NCBI RefSeq assembly: GCF_046156175.1
Contig: NZ_JAYLVL010000002.1
Span: 868,001 to 932,000 of the forward strand
Length of the DNA stretch: 64,000 nt
From: Lacisediminihabitans sp046156175
GTDB lineage: Bacteria > Actinomycetota > Actinomycetes > Actinomycetales > Microbacteriaceae
Reading direction: 5' to 3'
Part shown: one piece after another, positions 52,142 through 60,721 of the stretch
How positions within the stretch are numbered: position 1 is the first letter of the stretch
How the letters are laid out: every line of letters begins with the position of its first letter
Translations under genes and position numbers: made by a program
Notes under the pieces: generated by a model
What the model was told of the DNA's origin: nothing
Seen by the model: only the letters and a program-made list of their open reading frames with translations
Database searches by the model: none

Positions 52142-53617
52142 CTACTGCACGGCCGCCGTCAGTCGCGCCGTGTTGTCGAGCACCTTCGAACGCAGGGGGC
52201 GAGTGAGCCAGTCATCGAGCGTGAGTTCCGTGCACTGCTGGCGGTAGGACTCCTCCACCTCGCGAAGCTGCGCCACGATATGACGTCCGTGGAGCATGAC
52301 GGAGATCTCGTAGTTGAGGCTGAAGGAGCGCATATCCATGTTGCTCGAGCCGATCACGGCGACCTCCTCGTCGATCGTGAAGTGCTTGGCGTGCAGCACT
52401 GTCGGCGACTTGTAGAGCCAGATGCGCACGCCGGCTCGCAGCAGGGCCTCGTAGTAGCTCCGCTGCGCGTGGAACACCACGGGCTGGTCCGCGACTGCTG
52501 AGCAGAATAGCTGCACATCCAGTCCGCGATACGCCGCATTGGTGATGGCGTAGAGCATCGAGTCATCCGGCACGAAATACGGGCTTGTGATGATCACCCG
52601 GCGCTGCGCGCTGTACACGAGCGAGTCGAACAGTCGCAGGTTGTTCTCCAGATCGAATCCGGGGCCACTCGGCACGACCTGGGCGTCGATCGCATCCCTG
52701 ATCTTCTCGTCCGGAATGCGGTCGGTCTCTCGCATGAGCAACTCGTCGGTCTCGCTGTACCAGTCTGTGACGAAGAGGGCGTTGATGCCCGCGACGATCG
52801 GTCCCTCGAACCGCACCATCAGGTCTTTCCACTTGAGGCCGCGGCGAATGTTTCCGCGCTTGTTGTAGCTGCGGTCGATCATGTTCTGCGAGCCGGTGAA
52901 GGCGAGGGTGCGATCGATCACTAGCAGCTTGCGGTGGTTGCGCAGGTCGGGCCGTTGCCAGCGACCACGCCAGGGCTGGATCGGCAGCATCAGGTGCCAG
53001 GTCGCGCCAATGTGCTTCAGGCGGCGGATGGTCCGCAGGTAACCGGGGGAGCGGATGGATGCCACGTGGTCGAGCAGCACCCGAACGGTCACCCCTCGCG
53101 CCACCGCCGCTTCGAGAGCGTCGAAGAACGGCTTCGTCGTCGGGTCGTACGACAGGATGTAGAACTCCGCGTGCACGAAGCGTTTGGCCGTGCCCACGGC
53201 CTCGGTCATGGCGGCGAGGGACTCCGAATACTCGGTGTAGAGCTTCGCCGTGTTGCCTCCCACGAGAGGCATCGAGCCGAGGGTGCGGTTCTGCTCCACG
53301 ATCGGCTCCAGCCAACCGGGGAAGTCGACTTCCTTCTCGACCCGATCCATCCCCTCGGTGGTTTCGAGGATGAAGGAATTGATCTCCACCTGCTTCTCTC
53401 GTCGCCGTTTCGGGAGTTTTCTGCTGCCGAACAGCAGGAAGAGCACGATGCCGATGTACGGGATCAGGAAGATCGCGAGCAGCCAGGCCATCGCGGTCTG
53501 CGGCTTGCGATTCTGGGGAACGATGATCACCGCGAGCACACGGATCACGATGTCGATCACCAGCGCGATCGTCGCAAAGACCGAGCTCGCGAAGAAGTTG
53601 ACGATGAATGAGACCAC
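52142..53617 (-). CDS. cls: Cardiolipin synthase
   Basis: Phospholipase-D family enzyme forming cardiolipin. 491 residues: two N-terminal helices (about 10-35 and 42-65) anchor it, followed by HKD motifs in NHRKLLVIDRTLAFTGSQNM (near 230) and HAKHFTIDEEVAVIGSSNMD (near 410). GTG 53617 is the only start keeping both helices. A small CGGGAG/CTCCCG hairpin lies between it and the convergent reductase gene. Confidence 0.91.
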   Translation of the reverse strand: MVSFIVNFFASSVFATIALVIDIVIRVLAVIIVPQNRKPQTAMAWLLAIFLIPYIGIVLFLLFGSRKLPKRRREKQVEINSFILETTEGMDRVEKEVDFPGWLEPIVEQNRTLGSMPLVGGNTAKLYTEYSESLAAMTEAVGTAKRFVHAEFYILSYDPTTKPFFDALEAAVARGVTVRVLLDHVASIRSPGYLRTIRRLKHIGATWHLMLPIQPWRGRWQRPDLRNHRKLLVIDRTLAFTGSQNMIDRSYNKRGNIRRGLKWKDLMVRFEGPIVAGINALFVTDWYSETDELLMRETDRIPDEKIRDAIDAQVVPSGPGFDLENNLRLFDSLVYSAQRRVIITSPYFVPDDSMLYAITNAAYRGLDVQLFCSAVADQPVVFHAQRSYYEALLRAGVRIWLYKSPTVLHAKHFTIDEEVAVIGSSNMDMRSFSLNYEISVMLHGRHIVAQLREVEESYRQQCTELTLDDWLTRPLRSKVLDNTARLTAAVQ

Positions 53618-53638
53618 TGGTTCGGGTGCGCGGAGGGC

Positions 53639-54127
53639 TTAGCGGAAGTTGACGAACTGCAGGTCGATATCGAGATCCGCGCCCTTGAGAAGCGCCATCG
53701 TCGATTGCAGGTCGTCGCGGCTCTTCGACGTGACGCGCAACTCATCGCCCTGGATCTGCGCCTTCACGCTCTTGGGGCCCTCGTCGCGGATGAGCTTCGA
53801 GACCTTCTTCGCGTCCTCACTGGAGATGCCGTTCTTGAGCGAGACGTCGATGCGGTATTCCTTGCCGGAAGCGTAGGGATCCCCGGTGTCGAGACTGCGC
53901 AGGGAGATGCCGCGCTTGATGAACTTCGCCTCGAGCACCTCGAGCACCGCCTTCACGCGATCTTCGGAGGAGGCCTTGAGCAACAGCTTCTCGCCGCTCC
54001 AGTCCACCTCTGCCCCCACATTCTTGAAGTCGTACCGCTGGGCGATCTCCTTCTGTGCCTGATGGAGCGCGTTATCGGCCTCCATTTTGTCGACCTTGCT
54101 CACGATGTCAAAAGTTGGGTCAGCCAT
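53639..54127 (-). CDS. YajQ family nucleotide-binding protein
   Basis: 162 residues, two ferredoxin-like domains. Start DPTFDIVSKVDKMEADNALHQ, then IAQRYDFKNVGAEVDW and the C-terminal DDLQSTMALLKGADLDIDL identify the family, some members of which bind cyclic di-GMP. 21 nt downstream of it begins cls on the same strand. Annotated as nucleotide- or c-di-GMP-binding; ligand here unknown. Confidence 0.93.
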   Translation of the reverse strand: MADPTFDIVSKVDKMEADNALHQAQKEIAQRYDFKNVGAEVDWSGEKLLLKASSEDRVKAVLEVLEAKFIKRGISLRSLDTGDPYASGKEYRIDVSLKNGISSEDAKKVSKLIRDEGPKSVKAQIQGDELRVTSKSRDDLQSTMALLKGADLDIDLQFVNFR

Positions 54128-54168
54128 GCCAGCAGTTTAACGGGCGTGTCGGACGAAGATAGGAGCCG

Positions 54169-54942
54169 ATGTCGATTCTGCGCGTGATCCTGATCTCCGC
54201 GGCTGGCCTGGTGGTCACCGTGGCCGTGATCGGCGCCATCGTGGTGTTCGCACTGCCGGGAGGCATCGCGATTCATCGGCTTCCGGATGCCGCGGGCCCG
54301 TCGACCCCGCTCGCGCGGTTCGCGACGGCCGCGCCCGTGACCGCCGCAGCGGTGCCAGCCGGCCCTGCCCTGTCGGCGCTCGCCGATCCGGCCTGGGTCG
54401 CAACCACCGCGAAGAAGACCGGCATTCCGTCGCGGGCACTCGCCGCCTACGCCGGCGTGGCGATCTCGTTCGAGAGTCGTGAGTGCGGAATCGGCTGGAA
54501 CACGCTTGCAGGCATCGGTGACATCGAGTCGCGCCACGGCACGATCTTCGGCGGGCACATCGCCGCGGATGGCACGGCCACCCCCGCGATCTTCGGGGTG
54601 CCGCTCGACGGGGGAGCCGTCGCGAACATCCCCGATTCCGATAAGGGGACGATCGACGGAGATGCGAGCATCGACCGGGCCGTCGGACCGATGCAGCTCA
54701 TCCCGGAGGCCTGGCGCAACTGGCACGCGGATGGCAACGCCGATGGGGTACAGGATCCGCAGAACATCGATGACGCGACCCTCGCCGCGGCGGGCTACCT
54801 GTGCCGCGCCGGCGGCAAGGCATTGAATACGGAAAGCGGCTGGCGGCAGGCGGTGCTCGCCTACAACGGGTCACAGCGGTACCTGGATGACGTCATCCGC
54901 TATTCCACCGGCTACGCAGCCGACGTGGCGCCGTCGCCCTAG
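54169..54942 (+). CDS. Membrane-anchored lytic transglycosylase-like protein
   Basis: 257 residues. An uncleaved signal anchor covers about residues 5-29 (VILISAAGLVVTVAVIGAIV); an Ala/Pro linker follows. The MltB/SLT-like domain carries AGIGDIESRHGTI near 125 with the catalytic Glu, AVGPMQLIPEAWRNW near 180, and AYNGSQRYLDDVIRYSTGY near 235. Cleaves peptidoglycan between MurNAc and GlcNAc, outside the membrane. A taggag site precedes the start; the start coordinate may be off by a base. Confidence 0.85.
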   Translation: MSILRVILISAAGLVVTVAVIGAIVVFALPGGIAIHRLPDAAGPSTPLARFATAAPVTAAAVPAGPALSALADPAWVATTAKKTGIPSRALAAYAGVAISFESRECGIGWNTLAGIGDIESRHGTIFGGHIAADGTATPAIFGVPLDGGAVANIPDSDKGTIDGDASIDRAVGPMQLIPEAWRNWHADGNADGVQDPQNIDDATLAAAGYLCRAGGKALNTESGWRQAVLAYNGSQRYLDDVIRYSTGYAADVAPSP

Positions 54943-54958
54943 GCGATCACCGCGGAGA

Positions 54959-55978
54959 TCACCGCGCCGATGGACGCGCCGTCGTCGAGCGCACCATGAG
55001 TTCGAAGGGGAGCGGCGTGTTCGACGAACCGAGGGTTCGGCGATCGGGGTGCAGCTCGTCCATGAGCAACTCGACCGCAAGCCGGCCCTGCAGTTCGGGA
55101 AATTGCGCGATCGTCGTGAGTCCGAAGAAGTCGCTGAGTTCGTGGCCGTCGATGCCGATCACCGAGATATCGGCGGGCACCCGCAGTCCGAGGTCGCGCG
55201 CTGCGAGGATGGTGCCGATGGCCATCTCATCGGACGCGGCGAACACGGCAGTCGGCCGGGTCCGCGGGTTGCCGAACAGTTGCTTCGCCGCAGCGTACCC
55301 ACCCGGAATGGTGAAATCCGCCGACCGGAACAGCGACGGATCCGGCGAGATCCCCGCGGCTTCCAGGGCGGCCTCGTATCCGACCCGCCTGTTGGTGGGC
55401 AGGTGGAAGTCCCGCTCCGACTCCTGGTCGCCGCCGATGTGGGCGATCGACACATGTCCGAGGGCGAGCAGATGCTCTGTCGCGAGGCGAGCGACCGCCA
55501 CATCGTCGATGCTGAAGGTACGCACGCCCACCAGCGGTCCGCCGACCCCCACGATCGGCTTGCCGAGGGCGAGCAGGCCGGCGAGCTCGACCGGGGTGAG
55601 TTCAAGGGAGATCGCGACGACAGCATCCACCCGCTTGCGCAGCAGAAAGTGCTCGAAAACGCTGCGTCGCTCTTCCCCGCCCCCACCGAGGTTGTAGAGG
55701 GTGAGGTCGTAGCCATTGCTCAACAGCGAACGTTCGGCCCCCTCGAGCACCGAGCTGTAGAACCACCGGTTGAGAAAGGGGATGACGACCCCGATGTTCT
55801 TGGTGCGCCCGCTTGCGAGGCTCGAGGCGTTCGAGCTCACGACGTAGCCGAGGTCCGCGGCTGCGGCTGTCACGCGGGCCTTCGTGATGTCGGAGACGTG
55901 GCCGTTGCCGCTCAGGGCCCGGGACACCGTCGCGGTGGACACACCGGCGGCATCCGCGACCTCCTGGATGCCAGCCAT
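54959..55978 (-). CDS. LacI family transcriptional regulator
   Basis: 339 residues: N-terminal helix-turn-helix IQEVADAAGVSTATVSRAL and hinge helix SNASSLASGRT near 50, then a periplasmic-binding-protein-like sensor (FAASDEMAIGTILAA near 245). Normally controls a sugar-use operon, but none is adjacent: the next gene is tRNA-Tyr. Possibly an orphan or separated from its targets by the rearrangement that brought the mobile region in. Confidence 0.9.
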   Translation of the reverse strand: MAGIQEVADAAGVSTATVSRALSGNGHVSDITKARVTAAAADLGYVVSSNASSLASGRTKNIGVVIPFLNRWFYSSVLEGAERSLLSNGYDLTLYNLGGGGEERRSVFEHFLLRKRVDAVVAISLELTPVELAGLLALGKPIVGVGGPLVGVRTFSIDDVAVARLATEHLLALGHVSIAHIGGDQESERDFHLPTNRRVGYEAALEAAGISPDPSLFRSADFTIPGGYAAAKQLFGNPRTRPTAVFAASDEMAIGTILAARDLGLRVPADISVIGIDGHELSDFFGLTTIAQFPELQGRLAVELLMDELHPDRRTLGSSNTPLPFELMVRSTTARPSAR

Positions 55979-56109
55979 CCACCCGTCCTCTCACTCATCG
56001 TCGTGCGACCGACTGAATCCTATGGCCTCGCTCGCCGTGCCCTCGATTTCGCGGAAGCCATTCACCCTGTATCCTTTATTTGCGCGTTCGGCCCGTGGTC
56101 GATGCGCAT

Positions 56110-56191
56110 GGCAAGTTACCCAAGTGGCCAAAGGGATCTGACTGTAAATCAGCCGTCTACGACTTCGTGAGTTCGAATCTCGCACTTGCCA
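56110..56191 (+). tRNA. tRNA-Tyr (GTA)
   Basis: Acceptor stem GGCAAGT pairs with ACTTGCC (56184-56190), with discriminator A at 56191. Anticodon loop CTGTAAA gives GTA at 56144-56146. A long variable arm (about cgtctacgacttcg) and the T-loop ttcgaat are as in bacterial tRNA-Tyr. The CCA end is not encoded. It marks the left edge of the mobile region. Confidence 0.95.
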
Positions 56192-56241
56192 CAGCGGCTC
56201 ATTCCGGAAATGTAGAAAGAAGAATCCGGATATCAGCTATC

Positions 56242-56285
56242 AAAGGGATCGGGATGATTGAAAAATCATCCCGATCCCTTTTGGT
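56242..56285 (+). terminator. Very strong terminator after tRNA-Tyr
   Basis: A perfect 18-bp stem (56242-56259 with 56264-56281) closed by a GAAA tetraloop at 56260-56263 and followed by ttgg. The outer pairs are A/T on both sides, so it can work in both directions. It is stronger and longer than other terminators in the window. Confidence 0.9.
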
Positions 56286-56344
56286 TTGCTTAGAGCCCGT
56301 TGATACAGGTCTCGTTTCGACGCTTGGCCGGTTAAATAGAGAAT

Positions 56345-56370
56345 CGGCCCGCTTTTGGGCGGGCCGAATT
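56345..56370. terminator. Second hairpin, before the transposase end
   Basis: CGGCCCGC (56345-56352) pairs with GCGGGCCG (56359-56366), with flanking AAT/ATT able to extend it. It lies 39 nt beyond the 3' end of the minus-strand transposase gene and likely ends that transcript; read on that strand it is followed by an AT-rich tract. Confidence 0.6.
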
Positions 56371-56404
56371 GTTTGCTGAAACGGGAATTTAGCGGAGGCT
56401 CGAT

Positions 56405-58300
56405 CTAGGAATTCAACCCTGGGGGGCCGTCATCGACAGATGCAGCGAGCGGCCTCCCGAGGTTATCGATCCGTCGTCTGGTGCGGTGCTTGACCTTTGA
56501 GTGTTCTATTCGCAGCGCTTCGTTTGCGAAGAACGTAGCTATTCTTTTCAGGTTCGAAGCCACCGCCGAATAGGCGAGCGCGAGATAAGTGGCGGCATAG
56601 CCCCGTCCAGAACGTTTTGAAGGGCTTTCAATGTCTCCGTGATCTTTGGTCTTCAAGAGAGAATTCGATGCCTCGACCAAGCTCCGCATGCCGTAATAAC
56701 TGCGCCACTCTGGACGCTTATACGCGTAGTTCTGCCAGTGCTTGATGGGCTGTTGTTTTTCTTTGGTGGTTTCGCCTCGTTCGGCCCGCGGCTTTCGTCC
56801 TGACAGTTGACCCGCTTCGGCTTTAGCATCGAAGGGCAGGGTTGGAGGGATCGTGATCGTCCCTTTTTTCTTGTATGAAGCCGGGGGACCGACGAGCATC
56901 TTGCTGAACGGTGGGTAGCTGAATCGCTGAAAACCGTCAGAGTCTCGCCGGCCTTTCGGGATCATCTGATACGGAACGCGCATGTCGATTTGATCTTGCT
57001 GCGTTGCGAGCGCAGTGACGTTCTCTTCGAGGAATCTGACGGCCGTTTGTTTTGCTTCGGCCATGGCCTCCATTCGAGATGGAGAAGTCTTGGCTCGCTT
57101 TGAGACGTGCTCGGCTTCGTAGATGGCGCGTTTCGCGGCGCTGATCTCATCTTCCAGTTTTCGAAAGTCGGCGGTCACTGAAATAAGCCTTTTGGGCATC
57201 CAGTTGACGTACCAAGAACCGTCGACCTGGATCAAATCATCGAAATGCGATTGGAGCCCGAGGTCGCCCTTCTGGTAGTCAAATACCAGATCGAGACCCA
57301 GGCGGGCGGCGGGGAAGTGAAACTCTTCGATTTTCCCCCCGTTGTAGGCGCGGTCACCGATGAACGTGAAGTGCTCGAACCCGAGGTTTTTCTGTCGTTG
57401 CATGTGTGCGGCGGCGTGCCCGATCAGCCTCCCCGGGTTGTGGCAACTGATTACGGTGATCAAGGATGGGAACATGGTGCTTTCACCGGGTTTGTTCCAG
57501 ATCATTACGGATGTCTCAAGCTCGTACGCAGCAATGTCGGTTTTCGCACCCTCTCCGTCGTGGTTTCCCGCGCGTCTGTACCGGCCGGCCAACGGATCGG
57601 GATTTGAGCGTCTACCTATCTCGCTCGAACTATTGAGTGCGCCCCTGATGTGGACCTTGGTTGCGTCAATTGCGATGTTGCCGCGGTATCGGTCCCATAT
57701 GTCTCTAGGGAGTTGACGTAAAGATGCTTCGACAAGCAGGTTGCAGTATTGATCGATCCGGTCCTGGTTTCGTGCTCTAAGTTCTAGCGCCGATGCTGTC
57801 TCCATCGAAGCAATAAGTTTTTCGAATGCCTCTGCGTCGAGGATTGCCCGCAGCGGCGATGGGGTCGGGTTCATGAGCGCGATAAGGCGATATGACGTCT
57901 CGGACACTCGGCGATACCAGAGATAGGAATCTTCCGACTCTGATCGGATATTGAGCGCAGCGCGGTGCTCGGGTGAGAGGCGGTGCGCGATCGTTCGAGC
58001 TAACTCGGCGTAGGTAACGCCCAGACCCATCTGCGCGTTCAAGAGGTACAGCACGATTAGCGCTCTGAGGGGAAGGATGGCCTTTTTGCCCGCGCGGCTC
58101 TTGCGTCGTTGTGCATCCCACGCGGCAACCAACTCCAAAATCCCGGAGGTATCGGCGATTCTCGTGGATAGGGTGAAATAAGCCGCTGGGATTAGACGCT
58201 TCGCCGTTCCGGCGTAGTACTCGTCATATCCAACGCCGAACGTTTCGGTCATGCGCCGTTCAAGCTTGGCAACGGCGTCCGCGTCTTTGAGCCTGATCAT
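56405..58300 (-). CDS. DDE-type transposase (IS1182-like)
   Basis: 631 residues. N-terminal helical DNA-binding part contains ALIVLYLLNAQMGLGVTYAEL near 80-100. The RNase H-like core is suggested by GNIAIDATKVHIRG (Asp212), FTFIGDRAYN (Asp316) and SLVEASNSLLK (Glu543), an unusually wide spacing owing to an inserted coiled-coil-like stretch (about 375-435) and a basic segment. Local GC is lower than in the core genes. Start ATG 58300 overlaps the recombinase-like gene stop (ATGA), so both form one operon. Family placement is tentative; no terminal inverted repeats were identified. Confidence 0.72.
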   Translation of the reverse strand: MIRLKDADAVAKLERRMTETFGVGYDEYYAGTAKRLIPAAYFTLSTRIADTSGILELVAAWDAQRRKSRAGKKAILPLRALIVLYLLNAQMGLGVTYAELARTIAHRLSPEHRAALNIRSESEDSYLWYRRVSETSYRLIALMNPTPSPLRAILDAEAFEKLIASMETASALELRARNQDRIDQYCNLLVEASLRQLPRDIWDRYRGNIAIDATKVHIRGALNSSSEIGRRSNPDPLAGRYRRAGNHDGEGAKTDIAAYELETSVMIWNKPGESTMFPSLITVISCHNPGRLIGHAAAHMQRQKNLGFEHFTFIGDRAYNGGKIEEFHFPAARLGLDLVFDYQKGDLGLQSHFDDLIQVDGSWYVNWMPKRLISVTADFRKLEDEISAAKRAIYEAEHVSKRAKTSPSRMEAMAEAKQTAVRFLEENVTALATQQDQIDMRVPYQMIPKGRRDSDGFQRFSYPPFSKMLVGPPASYKKKGTITIPPTLPFDAKAEAGQLSGRKPRAERGETTKEKQQPIKHWQNYAYKRPEWRSYYGMRSLVEASNSLLKTKDHGDIESPSKRSGRGYAATYLALAYSAVASNLKRIATFFANEALRIEHSKVKHRTRRRIDNLGRPLAASVDDGPPGLNS

Positions 58301-59352
58301 TTTGCGCTCTCACCGCGCAATTGGGATCGGGCTTCATGGCTTCCCTCTTTAGTGAGAAACGGGAGGTACTGATGCAGGTTGTCGAAGTGTGTGAAACCTG
58401 CGGCTTCGAGAATCGTGGCTATGTGAACGCGGCGGTCCAGGAGTGTGACAATCCACGACCCTCGCAACCTCGTCGGAAGAGGGGCTACGCCGACGCAACG
58501 ATGCGTGAAGCTTGCGATGTAGTTTCGGTCTTTCGTTCGGGTGGCGGTCTCTCCCCACACAAACGTCATGGGATCAGCGACAGCGATCCCATCCAGAAAC
58601 ATGGATTCCCACTCAGCGAGCAAAGTCACCTTTCGGGGGTGTGCCCCCTGCACCGATATCGTGATCCCGGATTCGCTGATGTCGACATCGATCGGTCGGA
58701 TCGTGCCGAGCTCTCCAGGGTTCAAGCCGGCTCCGGCGCAGGCCGACAGCAGCAGCTTCGCTCGGCGTGTCTGGAGATCGTTTGATTGACCGTTGGCCCA
58801 GGCGCGGAACTTATCGAGTTCAGATCGGACATACGGGTCCATGATCCGTCTGCGCGAATAGGCGCGGGTAGGTTCAGGGTTGGTTTCCGGAGCGATTCGG
58901 TCCGAAACCCTGCGCAGGACGGCTCGGTAAGAGGCGACAGACCCTTCAGTGAGTGAGTCCTTCTCAATACGCCAGAGGCAGTATTGCTCGATAGCCCGCG
59001 TTGTGAAAATGGCACTTGCCTCTTGCGGCAATCCCTGCTTCAGGACCGCCCATCGGACGAACGGCGCCGTGATTACTAGAGCCCGGTCGGAGTCAAGCGA
59101 TGTTCCAATTGATGAGCCCGCCACAGCGTCCAGCACGAAGGAGCGAATCTTGGCCCACTCGGCTTTAGGCATCTGCGGCACATAGTCCATAAGCGATGCA
59201 CGTGCCTCCTTCCCAAGTCTTCGGAGGTTTTGTCCGTCGAGCGTCGCTGGCAGGGGCTTGATGTCGGATGATGATGGGGTTGGGACAGAGCTGGTCGGGA
59301 TCCTTCCAGTGGACACCTGCCTGGTAGGGGAAATACTTCGTGAGACGGTCAT
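58297..59352 (-). CDS. Tyrosine recombinase-like protein, degenerate
   Basis: 351 residues. A SAM-like helical N-terminal domain (about 90-185) is followed by a fold typical of tyrosine recombinases: LLLSACAGAGLNPGELGTI near 200-217, SVQGAHPRKVTLL, and RLRGSWIVTLLDRRVHIATI near 295-314, with a candidate catalytic Tyr329 in NLHQYL. The first catalytic Arg, expected in a GLR-x-x-EL block, is Asn211 here. It may therefore be inactive or a DNA-binding partner of the transposase it overlaps. First gene of the two-gene operon. Confidence 0.6.
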   Translation of the reverse strand: MTVSRSISPTRQVSTGRIPTSSVPTPSSSDIKPLPATLDGQNLRRLGKEARASLMDYVPQMPKAEWAKIRSFVLDAVAGSSIGTSLDSDRALVITAPFVRWAVLKQGLPQEASAIFTTRAIEQYCLWRIEKDSLTEGSVASYRAVLRRVSDRIAPETNPEPTRAYSRRRIMDPYVRSELDKFRAWANGQSNDLQTRRAKLLLSACAGAGLNPGELGTIRPIDVDISESGITISVQGAHPRKVTLLAEWESMFLDGIAVADPMTFVWGETATRTKDRNYIASFTHRCVGVAPLPTRLRGSWIVTLLDRRVHIATILEAAGFTHFDNLHQYLPFLTKEGSHEARSQLRGESAK

Positions 59353-59439
59353 GCCTGGTACCTATGCAGTACACGAAGCGGGCCCGGCACTTCCGCAAAG
59401 ACTGTTTGGTGCTATAACACGTTACCGACGGTTCTATTG

Positions 59440-59477
59440 CTCATATGAGTGGATTAGACTCATTCAGTGAATGAATC
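59440..59477. promoter_or_regulatory. Paired palindromes in the divergent gap, possible operators
   Basis: CTCATATGAG (59440-59449) is a perfect palindrome. 59457-59477 is a 21-nt near-perfect one: GACTCATTCA, central G, TGAATGAATC, with a single mismatch. The second is centred on the GTG start (59467) of the right-hand gene. A tataac box lies at 59413. Likely autoregulation by the small protein encoded there. Confidence 0.45.
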
Positions 59478-59871
59478 GCCATCGCTTCCGACCACCGGGC
59501 CGATACACGACACTCGCGCATTCAAATTTCAACCTCGCAACTTCGTCCAAGAATCGAAGCAATTCGGCCAGTCCAGCCGAGCGCTCACGGCGGCCAAGGG
59601 CGTGGGAAAGGACGATCCACGATTCTTGGCAGCTCAGCTGCAGCACCATGTAGCTAACGCGGCGCGGGAATCCATGCTGGCGCAGGGCTACTCGCTTCGA
59701 AGCTACGTTGACCAGCTCCACAACGTCCCCGGAATGTCTTACGAACGCCTCGTGCGGATCCAGCGCGGCGAGACGCTGATGCAGTTCGCTGACTTGATGG
59801 CCTGGGCGAGTCGCTTTGGCGCGGTAAAGCACCTGCTTACTGCCTCCACTACTTGGCCAGAGCCGACTTGA
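59467..59871 (+). CDS. Small predicted DNA-binding protein of the mobile unit
   Basis: 134 residues, no named family. The C-terminal half looks like a helix-turn-helix: GYSLRSYVDQLHNVPGMSYE, then RLVRIQRGETLMQFADLMAW, with an XRE-like spacing. The N-terminal 45 residues are polar and basic. GTG 59467 chosen; it is within the 21-nt palindrome. Divergent from the recombinase-like gene, so it is probably the regulator of the element. Confidence 0.5.
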   Translation: MNESPSLPTTGPIHDTRAFKFQPRNFVQESKQFGQSSRALTAAKGVGKDDPRFLAAQLQHHVANAARESMLAQGYSLRSYVDQLHNVPGMSYERLVRIQRGETLMQFADLMAWASRFGAVKHLLTASTTWPEPT

Positions 59872-60136
59872 ACTTTAAATCGGCGGACTTTTCGACAGCA
59901 CCCGTGGGGACCGTGCTGATCGCGACCAGTTCTGCTCGCAGATCACGGAGCAAGTTGGTGAGGCTCGAACCGGCCGAAGAAGCCATGGCGCTAACTTTTG
60001 ATTAGCTGAGGACCAATCCGAGCCCCAGTAGCTACGGAAGCGCCATAAATCGAAATGTCTTCTCATCGGGGTTGGGCCGCCCCGAGGCCTCGGAGGGGCG
60101 GTCTTAAGGAGCCGCGCCATTCCTGCTACGACGTGA

Positions 60137-60370
60137 CTAATCACCGTCCTGCAGATGTTCCATGAATTGGCCGAAAGGTACATCAAGTGCCCGGGCGAGC
60201 GCGAACCACGTTCCCAGGCTGCCACGCCTGTTGCCGAGTTCCAAATTTATGACCCCTGTTCGACTCAGCCCCGCAGCTTCGGCCAGAGCCTCGTAAGTCA
60301 ATCCCAGCTCTGCCCGACGGTGAGACAGCGCATGTCGGAGCGCGCTGTAGTTCGGGGTGACTGAATGCAC
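60137..60370 (-). CDS. XRE family transcriptional regulator
   Basis: 77 residues, one Cro/C1-type helix-turn-helix: LRHALSHRRAELGLTYEALA, then EAAGLSRTGVINLELGNRRG as the recognition region. Typical of regulators in mobile elements and toxin-antitoxin loci. ATG 60370. No toxin-like partner is adjacent: 59872-60136 has no convincing gene. Confidence 0.82.
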   Translation of the reverse strand: MHSVTPNYSALRHALSHRRAELGLTYEALAEAAGLSRTGVINLELGNRRGSLGTWFALARALDVPFGQFMEHLQDGD

Positions 60371-60540
60371 CTAACCAGTTCACGGTCAACATTTGATGAC
60401 TACAGTACACACTCGTTGACTATCTAGCTAGGCAGGAATTCGCTAAGGCGCACCGTCCGGTGAAGGGAAACTAAAGCTCCATTAGATATGCGCGACGAGG
60501 TGGATGCATACCGGCAAATCTTCCGCAAGTCATTCGACTA

Positions 60541-60678
60541 TTTGGCGGCAGCTCTATCCGTCGCGAGGCCGCCGATATTGCCTCTAACCTAAATCAGCTA
60601 TCCCGACTAGTCATGGGTACGTCGATCTTCACTCGTTTGGCTTCGGATGTGGCTGAGGCGAAGCAGGCGGGGGACTAA
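60541..60678 (+). pseudogene. Truncated frame, possible MobC-like C-terminus
   Basis: A protein-like frame without a start codon: from about 60544 it reads GGSSIRREAADIASNLNQ, then LSRLVMGTSIFTRL, then ASDVAEAKQAGD before TAA at 60676-60678. The NLNQ pattern after a helical Ile/Arg stretch recalls C-termini of relaxosome MobC proteins, which is a weak inference. A short overlapping frame (ATG 60488, 34 codons) ends in another frame, as if by frameshift. A hairpin follows at once. Confidence 0.4.
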
Positions 60679-60684
60679 TACTTC

Positions 60685-60721
60685 GGACGCCCTCCGCCTG
60701 AGCGCATCACGGAGGGCGTCC
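60685..60721 (+). terminator. Hairpin after the truncated frame
   Basis: Perfect 12-bp stem GGACGCCCTCCG (60685-60696) and CGGAGGGCGTCC (60710-60721), 13-nt loop. It lies 6 nt after the TAA at 60678 and supports that a real plus-strand gene once ended there. Confidence 0.65.

Noticed and set aside
58990..59010. Possible second attachment site (cacttgcc matches tRNA-Tyr 3' end)
   Set aside because: The match is about 8 nt, inside a coding region, and does not extend; expected by chance.
60137..60370. XRE gene as antitoxin of a toxin-antitoxin pair
   Set aside because: No toxin-sized gene is adjacent on the same strand; both flanks lack convincing coding frames.
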